Source of the DNA: Desulfitobacterium hafniense DCB-2
GTDB taxonomy: Bacteria > Bacillota > Desulfitobacteriia > Desulfitobacteriales > Desulfitobacteriaceae
Length of the DNA: 64,000 nt
Direction: 5' to 3'
NCBI RefSeq assembly: GCF_000021925.1
Contig: NC_011830.1
Location: 4,499,001 to 4,563,000 of the forward strand
Shown here: positions 15,779 through 25,594 of the stretch, piece after piece
How the letters are laid out: the number at the start of each line of letters is the position of its first letter
How positions within the stretch are numbered: position 1 is the first letter of the stretch
Program-made: the position numbers and the translations under genes
Notes under the pieces: generated by a model
The model's input: only the letters and a program-made list of their open reading frames with translations
What the model was told of the DNA's origin: nothing
Databases searched by the model: none

Positions 15779-17683
15779 CTAGTAGTGGGCTCCCGGTATG
15801 CGAACGTCTTCTTTTCTTAGGGTGATTTTCAGTTTATCGAGGTATTCCAAATAAGCGACGACGGTCTTTCTGCCAATATTCAGGGCATCCCTGATTTCCG
15901 CCACGCTGATGGTTCCTTGGGCGTCCATTAACGAGCGGACGATTTGGCAGACTTTTTGTAAAGCTTCTTTATGGACGAGAATTCCCTGCCCCAGATCCAC
16001 CAGGTTGCCTGATTTGAGCAGGAATTTCACTACTTCCTCAACGTCCCCTGTTTTCATAGCTGTATCTTTGGCGGCCTGCTGAATACTTCCTGTGTTGAGA
16101 TCATAAGTTAAAAACACCTTTTCAATCAGGGCTGTTTCCTTGGCTGCCAGAATTCTGGCTAAGGCTTTACCGTCAGGTTCCGACAGGTAGTTTCCATCCG
16201 CAAGCAAACGCTGATTAGCAAGGAAATAATTCAGCAATGCTGCAAAATCTTTCGGCTCCATCCCGGAAAAAGCCCCGCTTTTCAGTTCTTCCTTATCCAT
16301 CTGGTAGCGGTAGGGATATTTCTGATACATTTTCCGGAAGGCGGATTGTATTTTATTAAAATATTTTTCATATTGGTTGATGCTTAAGTATTTACGAGTT
16401 TCCTTCAAGATAATTAACTTTCCTGAAGCGACTTCCTTATCCAGGGTTTCCTGTAATTCAGCCCGCTCCGTATTCAAAGCCTGCCAAAGGTCACCCGAAC
16501 TAAGGGGTTTTTCCGAGGAATTTAAGATTAAGGTGACTAGCTCTTCCCTGGTGCCATGCTCACCGATGCTCATAGCATTCATACTTTCCGGGGAAAACCG
16601 CTGTCTGTTTTTCGTGGTATGATACAAAACCCAGCCCCCGCCGATGGTCACAGCAGGGGAGTAGCTGCGGATAATAAATCGGTCTTTGCGCAGAATGACG
16701 ATGGGTTCTTCAAAACGCAGCTGTGCGTGACCTTTCTCCCCCTCAGGGATCTCATCAGTACCCAGAAGCCTGACCCGGGCCAGAACCTCTTTCGTTCCGG
16801 TGTGCACATGTACTCTTTGATTGTGTACCAAATTCCCTTTCCCTTTGACGATATAAATCAGCACATCCGCAATCCGGATTGGAATCAGGGTTCCTTCACG
16901 AGCAATGGTGTCGCCCCGCTGGATTTCAGATTTTTCGATTCCGGTGAGATTCAAGGCGCACCGATCGCCGGCAGTCCCTTCGTCGACACTCATATTATGG
17001 ACCTGAATTCCCTTGACCCGTGCATTAAGTCCGGAAGGATAGATGGCCAGGGTATCGCCTTTGTGAACCACTCCGCTGGTTATCGTGCCGGTGACTACCG
17101 TCCCATGCCCTGACATAGAAAAGACTCTGTCGATGGGCAGCCGGAATAATTCTTGACTTTCCTTGACTTGGACCTTTTGGGCAAGCTGATCCAAGGTTTC
17201 CCTCAGTTGGGGAATCCCTTCCCCGGTCACGGAAGATACATGGACAATGGGGCTCTCCGCCAAAGTTGTCCCTTGCAGTGCATTCCGGATATCTTCAATG
17301 ATCATTTCCAGCCACTCGTCGTCCACAAGATCCGTTTTGGTCAGGGCGATGACACCGGTTGTAACATTGAGCAGGTTTAAAATATCCAGATGCTCTCTGG
17401 TTTGCGGCATAATACCTTCATCAGCGGCAATGACCAACATCACAAGATCGATACCGGTGACACCGGCCACCATAGTCTTCACGAATTTCTCATGTCCGGG
17501 CACATCAATGATGGATACAATCTGACCCGAGGGCAGAGTCAGGGAGGCAAAACCCAGTTCAATGGTCATCCCCCGCCGCTTCTCTTCCTCAAGGCGATCT
17601 GTATCAATACCGGTCAGTTTTCTCACTAAGGATGTTTTGCCGTGGTCAATATGCCCGGCGGTTCCTAAGACAATCTTTTTCAT
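15779..17683 (-). CDS. selB: Selenocysteine-specific elongation factor SelB
   Basis: 634 residues from ATG 17683; the frame is open further upstream but MKKIVLGTAGHIDHGKTSLV is the family start and has GGGGTGA before it. The GTPase domain shows GHIDHGKTS, DVPGHEKFV and TKTD motifs. EF-Tu-like domains 2 and 3 follow to about residue 370. Four winged helices make up the C-terminal third that binds the SECIS hairpin. SelB delivers Sec-tRNA to UGA codons in place of EF-Tu. It starts 4 bp after the selA stop, and its client fdhA is 4 kb upstream. Confidence 0.97.
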   Translation of the reverse strand: MKKIVLGTAGHIDHGKTSLVRKLTGIDTDRLEEEKRRGMTIELGFASLTLPSGQIVSIIDVPGHEKFVKTMVAGVTGIDLVMLVIAADEGIMPQTREHLDILNLLNVTTGVIALTKTDLVDDEWLEMIIEDIRNALQGTTLAESPIVHVSSVTGEGIPQLRETLDQLAQKVQVKESQELFRLPIDRVFSMSGHGTVVTGTITSGVVHKGDTLAIYPSGLNARVKGIQVHNMSVDEGTAGDRCALNLTGIEKSEIQRGDTIAREGTLIPIRIADVLIYIVKGKGNLVHNQRVHVHTGTKEVLARVRLLGTDEIPEGEKGHAQLRFEEPIVILRKDRFIIRSYSPAVTIGGGWVLYHTTKNRQRFSPESMNAMSIGEHGTREELVTLILNSSEKPLSSGDLWQALNTERAELQETLDKEVASGKLIILKETRKYLSINQYEKYFNKIQSAFRKMYQKYPYRYQMDKEELKSGAFSGMEPKDFAALLNYFLANQRLLADGNYLSEPDGKALARILAAKETALIEKVFLTYDLNTGSIQQAAKDTAMKTGDVEEVVKFLLKSGNLVDLGQGILVHKEALQKVCQIVRSLMDAQGTISVAEIRDALNIGRKTVVAYLEYLDKLKITLRKEDVRIPGAHY

Positions 17684-17687
17684 CAGT

Positions 17688-19118
17688 TCACCCCACGATG
17701 TTCTGCATGGTTTGCGTAATGAGGGGAAATTCCTTTTCCGACATAGTGCGGACATTCAGCAGGACTTTGTCTTTAACGATCCGGCAAATAATCGGGATGG
17801 GCTCTTGTCTGAGGAGCTCCTGGAGCCGGTTGGCCGATAAACCGTCGATCGTTAAGGATACAGCCTTGCCTTTTAACAGAACATCCGGCAAGGAGCCACC
17901 CCCTGCTTCATCATGAACATCCACGATTTCCACTTGACAGCGTTCACCCAAGGCGGCCTGGAGCTGCCGCTCCAGCTCCTCTGCCCGCAGCAGCAAGTCT
18001 GCCTCTTTTAAGGCCAGCATGTTTAAGGCGGGGATCTGGGCAAGGGCTTTTTCAGGATTCATATAGAGTTTCAAAACTGCAGTTAAAGCCGCAATAGAAC
18101 TTTTATCGCAACGGACAATGCGGGCAAAAGAATTCTTTTTAATCTTGTCGATCAAAGCCTTTTTGCCGGCGATGACACCAATCTGTGGACCGCCCAGCAA
18201 TTTATCCCCGCTAAAGGTGACAAGATCCGCACCGCCAGCGATAACTTCCTGTACAGTTGGTTCATGGGGCAGTCCGATTTTGCTCAGATCATAAAGGCAG
18301 CCGCTGCCCAAATCCTCCATCACCAGTACATTTTTTATTTTGCCCAGCTCCACTAAATCCTGAAGTGGCACTTCTTCTGTGAAGCCGGAGATTTTATAAT
18401 TGCTGGTATGAACTTTCAACAACACGGCCGTATTTTCCGTAATGGCCTTGGCATAATCATCTGGTTTCGTTTTATTCGTTGTGCCGACTTCGATCATCGT
18501 GCAGCCACTGGAGGCGATAATATCCGGTATACGGAAGCTTCCGCCAATCTCCACCTGTTGCCCTCTGGAAATAATGACGTCTCTCTGCTTAGCTAAGGTA
18601 TTAAGGCTTATAAACACTGCAGCAGCATTATTGTTTACCACCATGGCGCTTTCAGCACCGGTTAAACGGGTAATCAGAGGTTCGATATGGGTATGGCGGG
18701 AACCCCTGTTGCCGGTTTCCAGATCAAATTCAAGGTTGCTGTAACCTTCATTGACTTCTTGAATTAAGCCGATGGCCGAATCCGGCAGAGGGGCCCTGCC
18801 CAGATTCGTATGCAGGACAATTCCTGTGGCATTGATCAATTTTTTCAAGCAGGTACTATCCTGGGCGTCGAGCTTATCTTTGAGTTCCTGAACCAAATGC
18901 AAGGTGATCTCCTGGCGGGACAGGTGGGACATAGATGCCGCAAAGGACTTATCTCCAAGCAACTGTTTTCTGTAATCATCGATGACCTGGGTTATTGTTT
19001 CACCAAGCACAGCTTTGCCAATCCCCTCGGCCAAGGCCGCGACTTCAGCATGATCCAGGATTTCATTCATCGGAGCGATGGTTCTCAGCGCTTTTAATCG
19101 TTCTAAATCCTTCTCCAA
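17688..19118 (-). CDS. selA: L-seryl-tRNA(Sec) selenium transferase
   Basis: 476 residues from a TTG at 19118 with AGGAGG exactly 8 bases upstream; the open frame extends to an ATG at 19196 but gives an atypically long N-terminus. SelA is a PLP enzyme that converts Ser-tRNA(Sec) to Sec-tRNA(Sec) using selenophosphate. Visible are LINATGIVLHTNLGRAPL near residue 80 and the PLP-lysine motif VTFSGDKLLGGPQIG near 290. It is followed by selB, and tRNA-Sec lies just upstream in the same orientation. selD is not in the window. Confidence 0.96.
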   Translation of the reverse strand: MEKDLERLKALRTIAPMNEILDHAEVAALAEGIGKAVLGETITQVIDDYRKQLLGDKSFAASMSHLSRQEITLHLVQELKDKLDAQDSTCLKKLINATGIVLHTNLGRAPLPDSAIGLIQEVNEGYSNLEFDLETGNRGSRHTHIEPLITRLTGAESAMVVNNNAAAVFISLNTLAKQRDVIISRGQQVEIGGSFRIPDIIASSGCTMIEVGTTNKTKPDDYAKAITENTAVLLKVHTSNYKISGFTEEVPLQDLVELGKIKNVLVMEDLGSGCLYDLSKIGLPHEPTVQEVIAGGADLVTFSGDKLLGGPQIGVIAGKKALIDKIKKNSFARIVRCDKSSIAALTAVLKLYMNPEKALAQIPALNMLALKEADLLLRAEELERQLQAALGERCQVEIVDVHDEAGGGSLPDVLLKGKAVSLTIDGLSANRLQELLRQEPIPIICRIVKDKVLLNVRTMSEKEFPLITQTMQNIVG

Positions 19119-19208
19119 AAACAGTGCCTCCTCATAGCAAAGGGACATGAATTGAGCAGAGAGCACACTGCATTGATCATGTCCGCAAATCACCACTATT
19201 ACATTCTT

Positions 19209-19305
19209 TGGCGGGAATGTGTAGGAGTCGAACCTACCTCGGCCGGATCACCCACCCGACAACGGATTTGAAGTCCGCGGAACCCACCGGGATCCATCCA
19301 TTCCC
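19209..19305 (-). tRNA. selC: tRNA-Sec (anticodon TCA)
   Basis: 97 nt including an encoded CCA end (19211-19209). The 5' acceptor strand GGGAATG pairs with CATTCCC. The anticodon loop CTTCAAA lies in the GGACTTCAAATCC arm, giving anticodon TCA that reads UGA. A long variable arm (TGTCGGGTGG ... GATCCGGCCGA) and a T arm GTAGGTTCGACTCCTAC are present. It sits between fdhE and selA on the same strand. Confidence 0.95.
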
Positions 19306-19369
19306 ATAGTGTATTATATATCATACCTGGTATGCTTTTCAAATAGGCAACTCAATTTTTTAAAGTTCC

Positions 19370-20098
19370 CTAATTCCAACCATGTTGCCCGGCCAGCCAT
19401 TTTTCGGCAGCATAGTTGAGAGGCATAGTCCGTATATCCTCCCAGACCAGATCGTCGACACTTAATTTTCTCAGATCCACCTGTTTGAAATAGGAGCCAC
19501 AGTCAGAACAGACTGCTACTTCCAGCCCAGGATACTGTTCAGATTTAAGGTAGGTTTGTTTTTTGGCATCCATGCTGCCGCAACAAGCGCAGCCGGAGGC
19601 ATCGACAGGTCGCTGATAACCACAGACCAGGCATTGCTGGTAGCGTTTGCCGACCGGCGGAGCCAAAAGGGTCATAAAATGTTTCTCTCCGCAGACCGGG
19701 CAAGTCCCAAAGGGTTGATTATCTTCCCCGGGTTTGGGAACCAAGTGTTGGCAGAGCATCTGGGCAACACCGGCCAGAGCCAGTTGCAATCGGGCAGCAG
19801 CTGCATTATCCAGAGACTCGCCCTGCTTAAATTGTTCCAGGAGGGTGCGCAAATCAGCTTTTTCCTGTGGTTCATCGGCAACTTGATTGAGTCTTTGCCA
19901 CAAATCAATAATGCTTTCTTCAGGCAAATTATCCAAAGTAAACCGCGGGGAAGCAGGTTCAAGCCGGAAATCAGCCGCCAGGCTGGAAGCGTGCTCCTGC
20001 TGCCAAAGCTTTATTTCCCCCTGCAGCTTCAGATAGTTATCTTTTACTGCAACCAAATGCTGTTCTTCTTGTTCAGTGGTCAGAATATTTTTCCGCAC
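19370..20098 (-). CDS. fdhE: Formate dehydrogenase accessory protein FdhE
   Basis: 242 residues from a GTG at 20098 with AGGAGG seven bases upstream; an earlier ATG at 20176 adds a Gly/Ala-rich stretch unlike the family. Four CxxC pairs (CPVCGEKH, CLVCGYQR, CACCGS, CSDCGSYFK) form the paired rubredoxin-like knuckles of FdhE, which binds iron and is needed for activity of Tat-exported respiratory formate dehydrogenases. It lies downstream of fdhC and upstream of tRNA-Sec on the same strand. Confidence 0.92.
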   Translation of the reverse strand: MRKNILTTEQEEQHLVAVKDNYLKLQGEIKLWQQEHASSLAADFRLEPASPRFTLDNLPEESIIDLWQRLNQVADEPQEKADLRTLLEQFKQGESLDNAAAARLQLALAGVAQMLCQHLVPKPGEDNQPFGTCPVCGEKHFMTLLAPPVGKRYQQCLVCGYQRPVDASGCACCGSMDAKKQTYLKSEQYPGLEVAVCSDCGSYFKQVDLRKLSVDDLVWEDIRTMPLNYAAEKWLAGQHGWN

Positions 20099-20217
20099 AA
20101 CGTTTCCTCCTAAAGAAAGTCTGCCGCCAGCCCCTAAGCCCAAACCGGCACCCGGGCCGGCAGCAGACCGGATCATTTATTTGCTGATGAAGCTATCATT
20201 ATAAGCAGCTGATCAAC

Positions 20218-20901
20218 CTATTTCCCCGCCTTTTCCTGCTTTTCAATCTCCTCATACCAGGCGCCATGATGGGACTTAGCAAAGCCTTTGGATACATAAC
20301 CCTTAAGCATGCCCGGCAGAGCAGCCCGTGATTCGGGATGGATCAGGGCCAGGTAGAGATGCCCGATCAGAGCGGTGGTCATGAAAATCATGGATAGGTC
20401 GTGAACAGGATAGGCTATGCGCACTAAGCCTATGGGGAAGTACTGGGGAAACCACATGATCAACCCGCTGATGGTGATAAAGATAGAGCCAAAAATGGTG
20501 AAGAGGGAGTTGATTTTTTCCCCTCCGTTAAATTTTGCCTGGGGAGGGTAATTGCCATGCCCGCCGAAGAATTCCACGGCAAAGGCTTTGACATGCATCA
20601 CATCGGCCTTCGTCCAGGTAAAGACAGAACGAATCCACCCCCAGTGATGCTTGGTGTCACCGATAAAGAACTTCATGCCGACAGCAACGGCGAAGAAGAG
20701 GGCCGCAACCCGGTGAATCATGCGGGCGTTGTCAATTCCTCCGACGATGGCCATAGCCGGCCGGAAGGTGACCGACAAAACGGCTAAACCCGTAAAGAGA
20801 AGAATTAAAAAGGAAACTGCATGAACCCAGTGACTGAATCGTTCCCCATCTGTAAATCTCAGAACTTTTCCTTCCGGGACTTGTTTGGAGTTTTGCGCCA
20901 T
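20218..20901 (-). CDS. fdhC: Formate dehydrogenase cytochrome b subunit (gamma)
   Basis: 227 residues. Four membrane helices (about residues 25-45, 65-82, 130-150, 175-195) with HWVHAV, MIHRVAALFF, VHDLSMIFM and GHLYLALIHPESRAALPG provide conserved heme-b histidines and the C-terminal HPE motif of FdnI/FdoI. It anchors FdhAB and passes electrons to menaquinone. The first base of its ATG is the last base of the fdhB stop codon. Confidence 0.95.
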   Translation of the reverse strand: MAQNSKQVPEGKVLRFTDGERFSHWVHAVSFLILLFTGLAVLSVTFRPAMAIVGGIDNARMIHRVAALFFAVAVGMKFFIGDTKHHWGWIRSVFTWTKADVMHVKAFAVEFFGGHGNYPPQAKFNGGEKINSLFTIFGSIFITISGLIMWFPQYFPIGLVRIAYPVHDLSMIFMTTALIGHLYLALIHPESRAALPGMLKGYVSKGFAKSHHGAWYEEIEKQEKAGK

Positions 20902-21716
20902 TACAGTGACCCTCCTTTCCCCTGGTGGTCATCTTCAACAAAATGATCCTTGCTGTAATTTCCTTTAGCCACATTGACCAAAGTTCCAACAAGAACTGCT
21001 GCCGCCGCGCCACCGCAAGCAATCGCACCCAGCGGGCGGGCGATATCCTTCCAAAGGGTCAGGGTAAAGGGAACCGTGGGATTGGCCGGCAAACCATAGG
21101 ATTCCGGAGTATCCAGGAGGATATACTTATAAAGTGTTCCCCCTACCACATCCTTGCCATAGAGATTGGCCTTGGGATATCTCTGCTTCAGCTCAGACAA
21201 GCGCTGTTCAGCCTTTTGCATCATTTCGGCATCATCCCCAAAGGTCAGGGTTCCCGGCTGGCAAATGGCGACACAAGCGGGCTCAAGGCCATTCTCCACC
21301 CGTTCCCAGCAGCCGGTGCACTTGGTGGCCTTTTGGGTTGTCTGATCAATCCTGGGAATATCAAAGGGGCAGTTGGTCACGCAGTATCCGCAGCCGATGC
21401 ATTTGTCCTCATCAATGATCGTAAATCCGGTCTCCGTTTTGGATATAGCCTCAGAGGAGCAGGCCTTTAAGCAGGCAGCATCGGCGCAATGAAAGCATTG
21501 AGCTTTCCGCATCATCCAAAGCATGGTATTGTTTTCGTACTTTTCATCGAAGGCAATATAAGTGTAGGTGTTAGGATCCAAATCTTTGGTCGACTGATAA
21601 CTTTTGACCAATGATGTCTTAACAGCCGGTAACTCATTCCATTCCTTGCAGGCTGCGGAACAGGCCTTGCAGCCGGTACATTTAGAGGTGTCCACGAGAA
21701 TCATTTTTTTACTCAT
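20901..21716 (-). CDS. fdhB: Formate dehydrogenase iron-sulfur subunit (beta)
   Basis: 271 residues. Four [4Fe-4S] binding motifs are visible: CTGCKACSAACKEW (residues 13-26), CFHCADAACLKAC, CIGCGYCVTNCPFDIPR and CTGCWERVENGLEPACVAIC. A C-terminal helix (GAIACGGAAAAVLVGTLVNVAKG, about 232-254) is the transmembrane anchor found in FdnH. It wires the catalytic subunit to the cytochrome b. It starts 3 bp after fdhA. Confidence 0.96.
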   Translation of the reverse strand: MSKKMILVDTSKCTGCKACSAACKEWNELPAVKTSLVKSYQSTKDLDPNTYTYIAFDEKYENNTMLWMMRKAQCFHCADAACLKACSSEAISKTETGFTIIDEDKCIGCGYCVTNCPFDIPRIDQTTQKATKCTGCWERVENGLEPACVAICQPGTLTFGDDAEMMQKAEQRLSELKQRYPKANLYGKDVVGGTLYKYILLDTPESYGLPANPTVPFTLTLWKDIARPLGAIACGGAAAAVLVGTLVNVAKGNYSKDHFVEDDHQGKGGSL

Positions 21717-21719
21717 CTG

Positions 21720-24700
21720 CTACGCCCTCCTTATGTTGACCAGGCAGCATTTATATTCCGGGGTGCCTGCAGTGGGATCGATGGCGCTGATGGTCAGGTT
21801 GTTGGTCGTCGGTCCGGGACTTAGGGATGCGAAGCCCCAACTCCAAGGCATACCAATGGTTTCGGAATCCTGACCGTTGATCTTTAAGGTCTGAATTCTG
21901 TCCGTTACCAGGGCGACTACTTGAACTTTGCCACGGGCAGAAGATACTTCTACCATGTCCCCTTCTTTGACTCCGATCTTTTGGGCCAGATTTTTGCTGA
22001 TCTCGGCAAAGGGCTGAGGCATCAGCTCATTGAGCATGGGGATATTTCTCGTGATCCCGCCGGCGCAGAAATGCTCAACTAAGGCATAGGTCGTTAGTAC
22101 ATAAGGGAAATCTTCCTTGCTGCCATGGTTCGTAACACCAGGCAGGAAGTTCGGGATGGGCACGGTAGGATTAGAGCTTACATCCGGATGCAGACTATTG
22201 ACCGTCGGACTTTCCACCGGCTCATAAAACTCCGGCAAAGGACCGTCATTACATTGACCGGCCGGTCTAACGCCAATATGGGGCAAGCCATCTGCTGCAG
22301 GTGTGGCAGGAATTCCACTGAAATATTTCGCAGTGAATAAGCGGCCTACTCCTTCAGGATTCATGCGGAAAACCTGTTTCCCTTCCGGGGTATCCGGGCC
22401 TTTGGTTTTGTCCGGCACATCGGCACCGTCATTGCCTTCCCAGGAATTCTTGGCCGCATCCCACCAAATCAGCTTGCGGTTCTCATCCAGAGGCTGACCG
22501 TTCATATCACAGGAGCCGCGATTATAAAGGATGCGGATGTTACCCGGCCAGGAGAAGCTCCAATTGCGGTATAGACCAAGCCCCGAGGGATCACTGTTGT
22601 CCCGGCGGGCAGCCAGGTTGCCATTGCCTGTAACACCGGCATAAATCCAACAGCCTGACGAAGCTGAGCCGATAGGAGCTTTTAAATAATCAGCCAGGGT
22701 AGGCAGCACTTTACCAGTTGTTTCATCATAACCACTGATCTCCTGGAGAACTTTCAGCGGATCCGGTTCATGACCATAGTCCCACCGGGCCTTGAGAATG
22801 GGTTCATCCTTAGGATCGGTACTGCCGGCATAAAGTTCTTTAAGTTTATGGTAGATATGATCCAGAATATCCAGGTCAGGCTTAGCTTCCCCTGGCGGCT
22901 TCAGAGCAGCATCCTTCCACTGAATCCAGCGGCCGGAGTTGGATAGCGTGCCCCCTTTTTCATAGACGAAAGCTGCGGGAAGCAGGATGACTTCTGTGTT
23001 GATTTTGGCCGGATTGACCAGGAGCTCGCCTGTGGTCGGATCCTTTTCACGCCAGAATTGGGCAGTTTCAACCTCATAAACATCCGCGATGACCAGCATA
23101 TCCAGCTTTGCCAAGCCTTCACGGACGATTTGCCGGTTAGGGATGGATACCATGGAATTCGAGCCAAAATTAAGCAGCATTTTGAATTGTCCGCTATTGG
23201 CAGCTTCCCAAAGTTTTACCATGCTGTAGTTCTTGCCTGAGTTGTACTTAGGCAGGTAATTAAAGCAATAATCATTTTCTTTGGTGGCATTTTCGCCAAA
23301 CCAAGCTTTGAGCTGAGAGATAATATGCCTTTCAAAAGCCGAGCCGCTGCGCACCAGATAACTGCGCAGATCCTTATCCGTATGAACCGGGGCCGGCAAG
23401 TAACCCGGCAGGTTATTAAAGAGATTGGCCATATCGGTGGAGCCTTGAACATTGGGCTCACCACGCAAGGCTTGGATGCCGCTGCCTGCTTTACCTACGT
23501 TGCCCAAAAGCAGCTGGATGATCGCGTAACTGCGGATTCCCTGAACGCCGGTGGTGTGTTGGGTCATGCCCAGTGCATAAAGAATGCTGCCTGGTCTGGT
23601 ATTGCAGAAGGTATCAGCAATTTCTTTAATTTTTTCAGCAGGTATACCGCTGATATCGGCCCCTACTTCCAGAGTGTAACGGGAGAAATGCTCTTTAAGC
23701 TTGCCAAATACGCAATCAGGATCATCCAGACTTTCCGCTTTCACCGGTTTGTTTTCGGCATCAAGCTGATAAGCCCAGCTGTCAAAATTATACTTTTTGG
23801 TCTCGGGATCAAATCCGGAAAACAGTCCATCGGCAAATTTAAAGTCTTTACTGATCTTGTACAGCCCATTGGTATGGTTGAGTACATAGTCTTGATCATA
23901 GAGTTTGTTCTCTAAGATATAATTGATGATTGCATTTAAATAAGCAATATCCGCACCGGGACGAACCTGGGCAAAGATATCTGCTTGGGAGGCGGTACGG
24001 GTAAACCGCGGATCCACCACGATCACCTTGGCGCCGTTTTCTTTGGCTTTATTGATCCAACGCATAGCTATGGGATGATTCTCCGCACAGTTGCTGCCCG
24101 CAATCAGGAAGCATTTCGTGTTTTGCATATCCGTCCAGGAATTGGTCATAGCTCCGCGGCCAAATGAAGGTGACAAACTTGCCACCGTGGGAGCGTGTCA
24201 TATCCGGGCCTGGTGTTCGTTATAAGGTGTTCCGATGAGCTCGGACAGTTTCTTGATCAGGTAGGATTCTTCATTATCCACTTCGGCTGAACCGAGAACG
24301 GCAATGCCATCAGCGCGGTTTACATTGTAGGCTGTACCACCAATTTCTTCCGTAGCCATCCAGGTTGTGTCACGAACTTCCTTGATCTTTGAGGCGATCT
24401 TATTAATCGCTTCATCCCAGGAAATATCCTGCCAATCGCTGGACCCGGGAGCTCTGTATCTGGGCTTTGTGACACGGTCCTTGGCATTGGCCACATGACC
24501 CAAACTGGCCCCTTTCGGACACAAGGCACCGGAATTCACCGGATTATCCGGGTCTCCATCCAGATAAACGAGTTTTTCGTCTTTAATATGAAGCAGCAAA
24601 CCGCACCCGCCGGAACAGAAATGGCAAATGCTAGGAATCTTAGTTGTTCCTTCAATTCTAAGACTAAATCCCTGGGCTTGGGCGATCTGTGGATCAAAGC

Positions 24701-24770
24701 CAAGACCGGAAGCCAAAGCAAACAGGGATGCCCCAGAAAGCTTAAGGAACCCACGACGAGTTACTTCCAT
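21720..24770 (-). CDS. fdhA: Selenocysteine-containing formate dehydrogenase catalytic subunit (alpha)
   Basis: 1016 residues if the TGA at 24200-24198 is read as selenocysteine (residue 191); the flanking ARI-U-HAPTVASL is the standard active-site loop of Mo/W bis-MGD formate dehydrogenases. The protein starts with a twin-arginine signal (TRRGFLKLSG, residues 4-13). A [4Fe-4S] site follows (C49, C52, C56, C84), then the molybdopterin domains and the C-terminal dinucleotide-binding domain. Length equals FdnG of E. coli. Formate is thus oxidised on the outer face, with electrons going through FdhB and FdhC to menaquinone. A simple gene caller will split it into a 190-residue and an 821-residue piece. 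Confidence 0.96.
24169..24200 (-). promoter_or_regulatory. Sec UGA codon and SECIS-like hairpin in fdhA
   Basis: The TGA (24200-24198) is followed after 11 nt by GGTGGC, loop AAGTTT and GTCACC (24186-24169), a 6-bp stem with one G-U pair. The distance and small apical loop match the bacterial SECIS geometry recognised by SelB. Confidence 0.8.
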
Positions 24771-24974
24771 TTACTCTCCCCCTCTTATTATTACAATTGC
24801 CCCGGCTTTCGCCGAAACAAAAATTTACGTAAAACCCCTCTTTAACTGTCTTTTCTAGTGTTAAGAAAGCAGTTTTGTATGTGAATATTTTAAATAACTA
24901 TCTCTTATTTAAACGTCAAAAATCACCCCTATGAATTTTAGATTTATTTTCAATAACGAAAAAATATATTTTCT

Positions 24975-25003
24975 ATTCTGCCATAGGACATAAGAATTGT
25001 CAA
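24975..25003 (-). promoter_or_regulatory. Candidate fdhABC promoter
   Basis: Perfect TTGACA (25003-24998) and CAGAAT (24980-24975) with a 17-bp spacer on the minus strand, about 205 bp upstream of the fdhA ATG. Confidence 0.6.
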
Positions 25004-25017
25004 ATAATTTAGACAAT
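24996..25017. promoter_or_regulatory. Candidate operator overlapping the fdh -35 box
   Basis: ATTGTC-N10-GACAAT inverted repeat whose AT-rich centre is partly symmetric (AAAT/ATTT). It covers the -35 box, the position of a repressor site. It resembles Rex-type TTGTG-N-CACAA sites loosely but does not match them exactly. Confidence 0.5.
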
Positions 25018-25093
25018 AAAGAAAGTGATAACTTTCAGTTACTTTCTGTTTATTCCGTAAATAATACAGATAAGCACTGAAGGCTTCAATAAG

Positions 25094-25130
25094 AAAAGAC
25101 TCCGGAGAGTACATTTCTCCGAAGTCTTTT
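25094..25130. terminator. Bidirectional terminator downstream of the UBA-like gene
   Basis: AAAAGACT-C-CGGAGA / TCTCCG-A-AGTCTTTT, 14 paired bases with T runs on both strands, 3 bp after the stop of the gene at 25133. The flanks (CTTCAATA / TATTGAAG) extend the palindrome. Confidence 0.88.
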
Positions 25131-25132
25131 GC

Positions 25133-25594
25133 CTATTGAAGTCCTATTTCATTTTCATGATAGCTCATGGGGTAAGATGCATGATAATAGGGTTCAAACT
25201 CATGATCATCCATCATGGACTCCAGTTCCAGTTCATAATTCTGCATAGCTGCCATGGCTGCTCCCGCCAAGCCGAGCACCCGCAGAGCAGGCCGTCTCCA
25301 CACCATATAGCCTATGGCAAGGCCAAGGGGAGCAGAGATACTGAATACGGTATGGTCATTGTGCTTGAGTTTAACCTGGGTTTGCCAAAGCTTGTTGAAA
25401 CGATTCTTGGTGCCGCTCCACATCTTTCCCACCATCCCATTTTCAAGGGCTTTCTCTCTTTCGCAATCCGCCAACGCTTGAATCACATCCCCGTTGGACC
25501 TTAGCAAGGCACGGCGGGCTTCTTCATAGCTTAGATTTAAGCGGTCGCACAGAATATCAACTTTCTCCAGTTCCGTCCACATCTCTTCGCTCAT
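25133..25594 (-). CDS. UBA-like / DUF4342 protein
   Basis: 153 residues. The N-terminus (residues 8-45, LEKVDILCDRLNLSYEEARRALLRSNGDVIQALADCE) has the three-helix UBA/NAC-like pattern seen in EF-Ts and DUF4342 proteins. A basic linker (KNRFNKLWQTQVKLKHND) and a hydrophobic stretch (SAPLGLAIGYMVWRRPALRVLGLAGAAMAAM, about 85-115) that could be a membrane segment follow. An acidic/His-rich tail closes the protein. Its start overlaps recO by 38 bp, so it is co-transcribed with the recombination gene. Function is unknown. Confidence 0.72.
   Translation of the reverse strand: MSEEMWTELEKVDILCDRLNLSYEEARRALLRSNGDVIQALADCEREKALENGMVGKMWSGTKNRFNKLWQTQVKLKHNDHTVFSISAPLGLAIGYMVWRRPALRVLGLAGAAMAAMQNYELELESMMDDHEFEPYYHASYPMSYHENEIGLQ

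Larger units (their letters stand above)
24771..25093. other. fdh promoter region
   Basis: No gene. It holds the candidate fdh promoter, an inverted repeat over its -35 box and about 200 nt of AT-rich leader before fdhA. No riboswitch-like structure was recognised in the leader. Confidence 0.6.

Noticed and set aside
21134..21418. 94-codon plus-strand frame opposite fdhB
   Set aside because: It is antisense to the clear ferredoxin-type subunit and shows no protein family features.
24186..24200. Frameshift or nonsense mutation in fdhA
   Set aside because: The interruption is a single TGA in the exact selenocysteine position with a SECIS-like hairpin and nearby sel genes, so it is recoding and not damage.
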